A DNA stretch of 11,526 nucleotides, taken from the NCBI GenBank assembly GCA_021731185.1, contig JAKFXW010000128.1:1-11526 (forward strand). The letters run 5' to 3'. Source of the stretch: Gallionellaceae bacterium. Its GTDB lineage: Bacteria; Pseudomonadota; Gammaproteobacteria; Burkholderiales; Gallionellaceae. Below, piece after piece: positions 6,177-11,526 of the stretch. The position numbers and the translations under genes are program-made. The first letter of the stretch is position 1, and each line of letters opens with the position of its first letter. The notes beneath the pieces were generated by a model. That model saw only the letters and a list, made by a program, of their open reading frames with translations, was not told the DNA's origin and did not search any database.

Positions 6177-7313
6177 TTATGTCATACGCAAATGATCGGT
6201 GCCCGACATTACGTCGCGGTCTTTGGAATTCTGGCTTTCCAGTTTAATTCTCAAACGTAGATCATTGACCGAGTCTGCATTTTTTAGTGCCTCCTCAAAA
6301 CTTATTTTGTCTAGCTCATACAAATCAAACAAAGCTTGGTCGAATGTTTGCATACCTAATTCGCGCGATTTCGACATGACAGTTTTAATGTTATTCACCT
6401 CACCTTTAAAGATGAGGTCAGAGATCAGCGGTGAATTGAGCATGATTTCAATTGCGGCTGCGCGACCATTGCCGGTTTTGTTTGGAATCAGCCGCTGTGA
6501 AATAAGTGCTTTAGTGTTCAGTGACAAATCCATCAATAGCTGTGTGCGACGCTCTTCCGGGAAAAAATTAATGATGCGATCCAGTGCCTGATTGGCGCTG
6601 TTAGCGTGTAGGGTAGCCAGACACAGGTGACCTGTTTCGGCGAAGGCCACGGCGTGCTCCATCGTTTCTTGGTCACGAATTTCGCCGATAAGAATGACAT
6701 CAGGAGCCTGGCGTAAAGTGTTCTTCAACGCGGCATGCCATGAATCAGTGTCTACGCCGACTTCACGATGCGTGATCAGACAATTAATATGTTCATGCAC
6801 GTATTCAACCGGGTCTTCGATGGTAATGATATGACCATAACTATTTTTATTGCGGTATCCCAGCATGGCTGCGAGCGTAGTTGATTTACCTGAACCCGTG
6901 CCGCCAGCTAGAATCACCAATCCGCGTTGGGTCATCACGATATCTTTCAATACCGACGGCAAACCCATTTCGGCCAAGTCAGGAATTTTAGTGGTGATGG
7001 TACGCAGCACCATACCGATTCGTTGCTGCTGCATGAACACATTCACCCGAAAACGCCCGATTCCTGTAGGACTGATCGCGAAATTACATTCATGCGTTGA
7101 TTCAAATTCGGCGGATTGGCGGTCGTTCATCACGCTATGCGCTAATTCCATAGTATGCGTAGGAGTCAGCACCTGAGCGGACACAGGCATCAACTTGCCA
7201 TCTACTTTAAACGCAGGCGGGAAGCCAGCCGTGAGGAACAGATCGGATGCTTTTTTTGCAATCATGCCACGCAATAAATTATGTACTAGCTCGGTGGCTT
7301 GATCTCTTTCCAT
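6177..7313 (-). CDS. pilU: PilU, type IV pilus retraction ATPase
   Basis: Hexameric cytoplasmic ATPase of 378 residues that assists PilT in depolymerising type IV pili. The N-terminal PAS-like domain starts with LLRGMIAKKASDLFLTAG (13-30). The RecA-like domain has Walker A GGTGSGKS (137-144), the Asp box around TIEDPVEY (164-171), Walker B DVILIGE (205-211) and the His box with H229 and H236 (ETGHLCLATLH). The N-terminus, the CNFAI segment (76-80) and the C-terminal tail beyond the RecA fold distinguish it from PilT and match PilU. The start is supported by AGGAG six bases upstream on the minus strand. It follows pilT by 43 bases and is almost certainly cotranscribed with it. In well-studied species PilU acts through PilT and does not replace it. 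Confidence 0.95.
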   Translation of the reverse strand: MERDQATELVHNLLRGMIAKKASDLFLTAGFPPAFKVDGKLMPVSAQVLTPTHTMELAHSVMNDRQSAEFESTHECNFAISPTGIGRFRVNVFMQQQRIGMVLRTITTKIPDLAEMGLPSVLKDIVMTQRGLVILAGGTGSGKSTTLAAMLGYRNKNSYGHIITIEDPVEYVHEHINCLITHREVGVDTDSWHAALKNTLRQAPDVILIGEIRDQETMEHAVAFAETGHLCLATLHANSANQALDRIINFFPEERRTQLLMDLSLNTKALISQRLIPNKTGNGRAAAIEIMLNSPLISDLIFKGEVNNIKTVMSKSRELGMQTFDQALFDLYELDKISFEEALKNADSVNDLRLRIKLESQNSKDRDVMSGTDHLRMT

Positions 7314-7356
7314 TGTTCACTCCTGAAATATATGTGGGATAAATTAGCCTTAAAAA

Positions 7357-8400
7357 CTAGCCGGGGAATGCGTCTTTGTTGGCGGCTTTAGAGCGCGCCT
7401 CGGCGGAAGAAACAACGTTACGTTTAACTAATTCTTGCAGACATTGATCCAGCGTTTGCATACCGATGGCACCGCCAGTTTGGATTGCAGAATACATTTG
7501 CGGTACTTTGGCTTCGCGTATCAAATTACGAATCGCGGGTGTGCAAATCATAATCTCATGTGCAGCGACGCGACTTGTGCCATCCTTGGTTTTAAGCAGG
7601 GTTTGCGAGATCACTGCACGCAAGGATTCAGACAGCATTGCGCGCACCATTTCTTTTTCATCAGCCGGAAACACGTCAATAATACGGTCAATAGTTTTGG
7701 CGGCAGAACTGGTGTGCAGCGTGCCAAACACTAGGTGACCCGTTTCCGCCGCCGACATCGCGAGGCGTATTGTTTCAAGATCGCGCATCTCGCCCACCAG
7801 AATTACGTCGGGGTCTTCACGCAAGGCACTGCGCAAGGCGTTTTGAAAAGACTTGGTATGCGGCCCCACTTCACGCTGATTGACCAAAGATTTTTTGCTC
7901 TCATGCACAAATTCGATGGGGTCTTCGACAGTCAGAATATGTCCCATTTCGTGTTCGTTGCGGTGATTTACCATCGCCGCCAGCGTGGTGGATTTACCAG
8001 AGCCGGTCGGTCCAGTTACCAACACCATGCCGCGTGGATAATCAGAAATCGCTTCGAATATTTTAGGGGCTTTTAAATCTTCCAGCGATAAAATTTTGGA
8101 AGGAATGGTGCGCATCACCGCGCCCGCGCCACGATTGTGTACGAAGGCATTCACACGAAATCGTGCAAGACCTGGTACCTCAAAGGAGAAGTCAATCTCC
8201 TTGTTTTCCTCGTAAGCCTTGCGCTGGCCATCATTCATAATATCGTACACAAGCGAGTGTACTTCTTTATGATCCATGGCTGGCAGGTTGATTCTACGCA
8301 CATCGCCATGCACTCGTATCATGGGTGGCAAGCCTGCAGAAAGATGTAAATCGGAAGCTTTATTCTTGACACTAAAAGCGAGCAATTCAGTGATATCCAT
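7357..8400 (-). CDS. pilT: PilT, type IV pilus retraction ATPase (twitching motility)
   Basis: Cytoplasmic hexameric motor of 347 residues that powers pilus retraction and so twitching motility and DNA uptake. The start MDITELLAFSVKNKASDLHL (1-20) is the classic PilT N-terminus. Motifs in order: Walker A GPTGSGKS (130-137), Asp box around TVEDPIEF (157-164), Walker B DVILVGE (198-204), His box with H222 and H229, and AIRNLIRE (289-296), the retraction motif specific to PilT. All key residues are present. An AAGGA five to six bases before the ATG on the minus strand supports the start. It is divergent from yggS with about 93 bases between the start codons, and pilU follows. This arrangement is common in beta- and gammaproteobacteria. 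The pilin and assembly genes are not in the window. Confidence 0.97.
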   Translation of the reverse strand: MDITELLAFSVKNKASDLHLSAGLPPMIRVHGDVRRINLPAMDHKEVHSLVYDIMNDGQRKAYEENKEIDFSFEVPGLARFRVNAFVHNRGAGAVMRTIPSKILSLEDLKAPKIFEAISDYPRGMVLVTGPTGSGKSTTLAAMVNHRNEHEMGHILTVEDPIEFVHESKKSLVNQREVGPHTKSFQNALRSALREDPDVILVGEMRDLETIRLAMSAAETGHLVFGTLHTSSAAKTIDRIIDVFPADEKEMVRAMLSESLRAVISQTLLKTKDGTSRVAAHEIMICTPAIRNLIREAKVPQMYSAIQTGGAIGMQTLDQCLQELVKRNVVSSAEARSKAANKDAFPG

Positions 8401-8493
8401 TATAATCCTTGAAGAGTTTTCAGTTTAACCAGCAGAATTGCACCTACGTATAGACTTGCAAAGGCTTGGGTGTCACGCAACAACAACTTGATT

Positions 8494-9210
8494 ATGACCG
8501 CAATCGCACAAAACTTGCAAGCTGTCCAAAATGCCATCGCACAAGCCGCGCGTACCGCTGGGCGGGATCCGCAAAAAATAAAATTACTGGCCGTGAGTAA
8601 GACTTTTTCTGTTGCCGCGATACGTGAAGCGTATCAAGCAGGACAGCGTTTATTCGGTGAAAATTATGTGCAGGAGGCCTTGCCTAAAATTGAGGCACTG
8701 AGCGATCTGTCCATACAATGGCATTTCATCGGACCCATACAGAGCAACAAAACGCGCGCCATTGCAAAATTTTTTTCCTGGGTACACAGCGTGGATAATT
8801 TAAAAATTGCTGAACGATTGTCTGCCCAGCGACCAGACAATCTGCCTCCTTTAAATGTGTGCATACAGATCAATACCAGCGGCGAACTAAGTAAAAGTGG
8901 TATTCACATGGGGCAAGTGGCAGAGCTAGCGCGTGCCATCGCACAATTACCCCGAATTAAACTGCGTGGTCTAATGACCATCCCTGCCTTTGCCGCAAGC
9001 CTGGAGATGCAACGCATCCCTTTTTCGCAATTACGTGAAATCAAAGATTCTATAAATACATTGTCCCCTTGTGGGGCACAGGGCTTGGCACTGGATACAT
9101 TATCTATGGGCATGACGCATGATCTGCACGCAGCCGTGCTAGAAGGCTCAACTATAGTGCGAGTGGGCACAGGAATTTTTGGCGAGCGGAATTATTTTGA
9201 AGGTGCATAG
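8494..9210 (+). CDS. yggS: YggS-family PLP-binding protein (PLP homeostasis)
   Basis: Single-domain alanine-racemase-fold protein, 238 residues from the ATG at 8494. It binds pyridoxal 5'-phosphate and keeps vitamin B6 and amino/keto acid pools balanced; no racemase activity is known for the family. K36 in LLAVSKTF is the PLP lysine. FGENYVQEA, WHFIGPIQSNK and the LSMGMTHDL and VRVGTGIFGER segments that hold the phosphate are all present. An in-frame GTG at 8470 with AAAGG five bases before it would add eight residues; I prefer 8494 because family members begin close to the TAIAQNL motif. The loop SINTLSPCGAQG before LALDTLSMGM looks a few residues longer than usual and is encoded by the left arm of a long inverted repeat. 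It is followed by proC, the usual partner. Confidence 0.93.
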   Translation: MTAIAQNLQAVQNAIAQAARTAGRDPQKIKLLAVSKTFSVAAIREAYQAGQRLFGENYVQEALPKIEALSDLSIQWHFIGPIQSNKTRAIAKFFSWVHSVDNLKIAERLSAQRPDNLPPLNVCIQINTSGELSKSGIHMGQVAELARAIAQLPRIKLRGLMTIPAFAASLEMQRIPFSQLREIKDSINTLSPCGAQGLALDTLSMGMTHDLHAAVLEGSTIVRVGTGIFGERNYFEGA

Positions 9211-9244
9211 TTGCCCAAAAAATTTTCGAAAATCTTACCTCGCC

Positions 9245-9288
9245 CAGAAATTATTGCCACAGGAATTATTTACACAGAATTATTAGCA
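9245..9288 (+). repeat. Three tandem copies of a 14-15 bp unit upstream of proC
   Basis: The copies are CAGAAATTATTGCCA (9245-9259), CAGGAATTATTTACA (9260-9274) and CAGAATTATTAGCA (9275-9288, one base shorter). The shared pattern is CAG(A/G)AATTATT followed by a variable pair and CA. They sit between a perfect AT-rich palindrome (ATTTTCGAAAAT, 9222-9233) and the small GTCCC/GGGAC hairpin at 9291-9305, all within the 122-bp yggS-proC gap. They could be an array of protein-binding sites or a slippage product. Confidence 0.65.
9254..9283 (+). promoter_or_regulatory. Candidate promoter for proC
   Basis: TTGCCA (9254-9259) resembles a -35 box with five of six consensus bases. AATTAT (9278-9283), 18 bases further on, matches four of six positions of a -10 box. 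The elements overlap the tandem repeat array, so the match may only reflect AT-rich repeats. If real, the transcript would start near 9290 and its leader would contain the right arm of the inverted repeat. Confidence 0.22.
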
Positions 9289-9332
9289 GAGTCCCACAAG
9301 GGGACAATGAATTAACCTAAGGAAAAAGTGTA

Positions 9333-10160
9333 ATGAATATTTGTTTTATTGGTGGTGGCAACATGGCAAGTGCCTTGATAGGCGGCTTGCTTAAAAATAA
9401 TTTCAGCGCAAATCAACTGCGTGTCGTAGAAATTAATTTGGACAATCGCAATAAATTAAAAAGTGCATTTGCAGTACACGTCACAGATCAAATAGTACAA
9501 GGCATTGCGGGCAGCAATGTGATCGTGCTGGCAGTCAAGCCGCAACAATTACAAAGCGTGGCCAGCGAAATCGCGCCGCTATTAAATGGCCAGCTATTAC
9601 TATCGATTGCGGCGGGCATTCGCAGTGCCGATATTGCACGCTGGGCGCAATGCAACAAGCTGGTGCGCGCCATGCCAAATACGCCCGCGCTCATACAAAG
9701 TGGCATCACAGGTTTATATGCATTACCCGAAGTTAGTCCGGCGCAACGTGAAACAGCGCAGACCATCATGGCCGCAGTGGGTGAAACGTTGTGGCTGGCA
9801 GACGAGGCTCTGATGGACGCGCTCACCGCCATTTCCGGCAGCGGCCCAGCTTACGTATTTTATTTTATAGAAGCCATGCAACAAGCAGCAGTAGAGTTGG
9901 GATTTGGCGCAACAGATGCACGACGCTTGGCCTGTCAAACATTTCTCGGTGCAAGCAAACTGGCCGCCTATGGTCTGGAAGATGTGCACGAGCTACGTGC
10001 CCGCGTTACTTCCAAAAATGGCACAACCGAGCGCGCCTTGCTCAGTATGGAAAGTAACCGCGTCCAGCAACACATCATCAATGCCGCATATGCAGCAGCA
10101 GCACGTTCCAAAGAAATGGGTATCGAGCTTGGTACGGCAAAAAAAACGAGCGAAAAATAA
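9333..10160 (+). CDS. proC: Pyrroline-5-carboxylate reductase
   Basis: Cytoplasmic NAD(P)H-dependent reductase of 275 residues that catalyses the last step of proline synthesis, 1-pyrroline-5-carboxylate to L-proline. The Rossmann domain begins at once with IGGGNMASALIGG (6-18). AVKPQQ (67-72), RAMPNTP (112-118) and the C-terminal dimerisation domain with ISGSGPAYVFYF (167-178) and VTSKNGTTERAL (225-236) follow. All main family motifs are there, and the length is normal. Where E. coli has SKGGTT this protein has SKNGTT, which is a tolerated variation in the family. The start has AAGGA nine bases upstream. A 122-bp gap with repeats separates it from yggS, while yggT follows after only four bases. 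Confidence 0.96.
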   Translation: MNICFIGGGNMASALIGGLLKNNFSANQLRVVEINLDNRNKLKSAFAVHVTDQIVQGIAGSNVIVLAVKPQQLQSVASEIAPLLNGQLLLSIAAGIRSADIARWAQCNKLVRAMPNTPALIQSGITGLYALPEVSPAQRETAQTIMAAVGETLWLADEALMDALTAISGSGPAYVFYFIEAMQQAAVELGFGATDARRLACQTFLGASKLAAYGLEDVHELRARVTSKNGTTERALLSMESNRVQQHIINAAYAAAARSKEMGIELGTAKKTSEK

Positions 10161-10164
10161 TAAT

Positions 10165-10731
10165 ATGTTGAATGATGCTTTACGATTTCTGCTGGATGTT
10201 TTAGTCCAACCCTTCGCTGTCATACTATTACTGCGCTTTCACCTGCAGTGGCTGCGCGCCCCGATGCGTAACCCGCTGGGTGAATTTATCATGGGACTGA
10301 CTAATTTTATGGTGCTACCCACTCGTCGCTTTATCAAGCCAATGATGGGATTGGATAGTGCAACTTTGCTGCTGGCTTTTGTAGTTGAGGTACTCTATTT
10401 GTATGCATTGCTGAGCTTGGTGTCATTCCCGGACAACAGCTTTCCCATCGCAGGCGTACTGGTCTTAGCATTAATTAAATTACTCAAAATCAGTATTTAT
10501 TTACTGATGGCCGCGCTTATCGTGCAAGCCATTTTGTCATGGCTAAACCCGCATTCCTCCATAGTGCCGCTGCTCACCACAGTCACCTGGCGCTTTGTGC
10601 GTCCGCTACAACGGCGCATTCCGCCCATGGGCAATATTGATCTTTCTTTTTTGGCACTCATCATAATTTGCCAGCTGATATTGATCGTGCCGATTACTGC
10701 GTTGGAAAATTTTGCGAGGGAGTTTTTTTAG
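10165..10731 (+). CDS. yggT: YggT-family integral membrane protein
   Basis: Inner-membrane protein of 188 residues with two repeated YGGT units. Unit one is about residues 5-60: hydrophobic helix, short loop with RNPLGEF, then VLPTRRFIKP. Unit two is about 100-180: ISIYLLMAALIVQAILSWLN (residues 111-130), then FVRPLQRRIPPMGNIDLS, then a final hydrophobic helix. The paired RP..RR.IPP..G..D.S motif marks the family. The role is not settled; homologues have been tied to osmotic or ion stress and to cell-division or photosystem assembly in other lineages. The ATG at 10165 lies four bases after proC with no good ribosome site, so translation is probably coupled. The frame is open upstream through proC, but that part is an out-of-frame reading of proC. 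It converges with rng, nine bases apart. Confidence 0.92.
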   Translation: MLNDALRFLLDVLVQPFAVILLLRFHLQWLRAPMRNPLGEFIMGLTNFMVLPTRRFIKPMMGLDSATLLLAFVVEVLYLYALLSLVSFPDNSFPIAGVLVLALIKLLKISIYLLMAALIVQAILSWLNPHSSIVPLLTTVTWRFVRPLQRRIPPMGNIDLSFLALIIICQLILIVPITALENFAREFF

Positions 10732-10740
10732 TAAGCAGGA

Positions 10741-11526
10741 TTACATCAAAATCACGTCGTATTGCTCTTGATTGTACAAAGCCTCTACTTGTAGTGACAC
10801 GGGTTTGCCAATGAAGTCTGAAAGTTGAGCGAGGCTTTGGGATTCTTCATCCAAAAATAAATCAATTACCATTTGTGAGGCCAGGATGCGATATTCACGT
10901 GCATTAAATTGCCGTGCTTCGCGCACAATTTCGCGCAAGATTTCATAACAAACAGTTTGAGCAGTTTTGACTTGGCTGCGTCCTTGGCAGGTCGGGCATG
11001 CCTCGCACAAAATCCGCGCCAGACTTTCGCGGGTGCGTTTACGTGTGAGCTCCACTAGCCCGAGCGCAGAAAACCCGCTGACGGTAATGCGGGTGCGATC
11101 ACGCGCCAGCGCTTTGGTAAATTCTTCCAGCACCGCATCGCGATGCTCTGGATTCTCCATGTCGATAAAATCACAAATGATAATGCCGCCTAGATTGCGT
11201 AAGCGCAGCTGGCGAGCAATCACCTGAGCGGCTTCCAGATTGGTTTTGAAGATGGTGTCATCAAAACTCCGGACACCTACAAAGCCGCCCGTATTGACAT
11301 CGATTGTAGTCAGCGCTTCTGTTTGATCAATAATTAAATAGCCGCCGGATTTTAAATTGACGCGGCGGGAGAGAGCATGTTCTATCTCTTCTTCGATGTT
11401 AAATAAATCGAATAGCGGACGTTCGCCAGCGTAATGTTCCAGTTTGGCCGCAGTGCTGGCGATGTAGTCTTGCGCAAAAATTGTCATGCGCTGATACGTC
11501 TCACGTGAATCTACCAGGATGCGCGC
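10741..11526 (-). CDS. rng: Ribonuclease G, C-terminal part (cut by window edge)
   Basis: The last 261 residues of an RNase E/G family endoribonuclease. The frame is open to the right edge (visible N-terminal residues ARILVDSRETYQR), so the S1 domain and true start lie outside. RNase G matures the 5' end of 16S rRNA and cleaves some mRNAs. Catalytic metal ligands are visible: the Asp of TTIDVNTGGFVG (codon at 11299-11301) and, 43 residues on, the Asp of ICDFIDM (11170-11172), the same spacing as D303 and D346 of E. coli RNase E. The zinc-link CPTC is encoded at 10987-10998. The protein ends with YNQEQYDVILM and has no long RNase E-type scaffold tail, so it is RNase G. It converges with yggT with nine bases between the stops and no visible terminator. 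Confidence 0.94.
   Translation of the reverse strand, partial: ARILVDSRETYQRMTIFAQDYIASTAAKLEHYAGERPLFDLFNIEEEIEHALSRRVNLKSGGYLIIDQTEALTTIDVNTGGFVGVRSFDDTIFKTNLEAAQVIARQLRLRNLGGIIICDFIDMENPEHRDAVLEEFTKALARDRTRITVSGFSALGLVELTRKRTRESLARILCEACPTCQGRSQVKTAQTVCYEILREIVREARQFNAREYRILASQMVIDLFLDEESQSLAQLSDFIGKPVSLQVEALYNQEQYDVILM

Larger units (their letters stand above)
9059..9309. repeat. 17-bp perfect inverted repeat bridging yggS and the proC leader
   Basis: CATTGTCCCCTTGTGGG at 9059-9075, inside yggS, is the exact reverse complement of CCCACAAGGGGACAATG at 9293-9309 in the yggS-proC gap. In RNA the pairing can extend two more base pairs (a G-U at 9076/9292 and C-G at 9077/9291). The 217 bases between the arms include the yggS stop codon. 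Each arm also holds a small palindrome of its own: CCCC-TTGT-GGGG on the left and GTCCC-ACAAG-GGGAC (9291-9305) on the right. So either a short palindromic motif is repeated, or one long-range hairpin forms. Confidence 0.75.

Noticed and set aside
6177..8400. Similarity between pilT and pilU as a recent tandem duplication
   Set aside because: They are the ancient paralogous pair found in most type IV pilus bacteria, with distinct PilT and PilU signatures.
8470..8493. GTG start for yggS at 8470
   Set aside because: It has a modest AAAGG upstream, but the eight added residues are not part of the family pattern; kept only as an alternative.
10005..10028. SKNGTT in ProC in place of SKGGTT as a damaged active site
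   Set aside because: Asn at this position is tolerated in the family, and all other ProC motifs are intact.
9904..10164. Longer yggT reading frame beginning inside proC (275 codons)
   Set aside because: The first 87 codons are an out-of-frame reading of proC with no resemblance to YggT; the conserved protein begins at the ATG at 10165.

Overview
The window looks like chromosomal DNA from a betaproteobacterium. The supporting context is the pilT-pilU pair divergent from yggS-proC-yggT, a NodI/NodJ-type ABC transporter, a stand-alone RlmL-type methyltransferase and an RNase G gene. Base composition is close to 50% GC. A Nitrosomonadales or Gallionellaceae-like organism is my guess from gene content and style; no marker gene here proves it. 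Almost all the DNA is coding and no gap exceeds about 160 bp.

The first block (45-5637, plus strand) starts with a VanZ-family membrane protein. After a 152-bp gap with a candidate -10 box, five genes run tightly together in the same direction: a thioredoxin-like [2Fe-2S] ferredoxin, a small alpha/beta hydrolase, an ABC ATPase (NodI type), its ABC-2 permease (NodJ type) and HemJ (protoporphyrinogen oxidase). A THUMP-domain rRNA guanine-N2 methyltransferase (RlmL-like) ends the block. Ferredoxin, hydrolase and ATPase overlap by 1-4 bases. The ATPase and permease are instead separated by 155 bp that hold a 123-bp imperfect palindrome.

The second block (5691-8400, minus strand) is pilT then pilU, the two retraction ATPases of type IV pili, followed by an unrecognised small membrane protein that appears to start with TTG. 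The third block (8494-10731, plus strand) is yggS (PLP homeostasis), proC (proline synthesis) and yggT (membrane protein). The yggS-proC gap holds a 15-bp triple repeat and one arm of a 17-bp perfect inverted repeat; the other arm lies inside the yggS coding sequence. The last gene is the 3' part of rng (RNase G), convergent with yggT and cut by the right edge.

Most of this is housekeeping content. I do not see a defence island, phage, CRISPR array, tRNA, rRNA or complete insertion sequence, and I do not see a clearly new multi-gene system. The points worth a second look are the palindromic element between the ATPase and permease genes, the long inverted repeat bridging yggS and the proC leader, the NLPY variant of the catalytic motif in the RlmL-like protein, and the unknown membrane protein beside pilTU.
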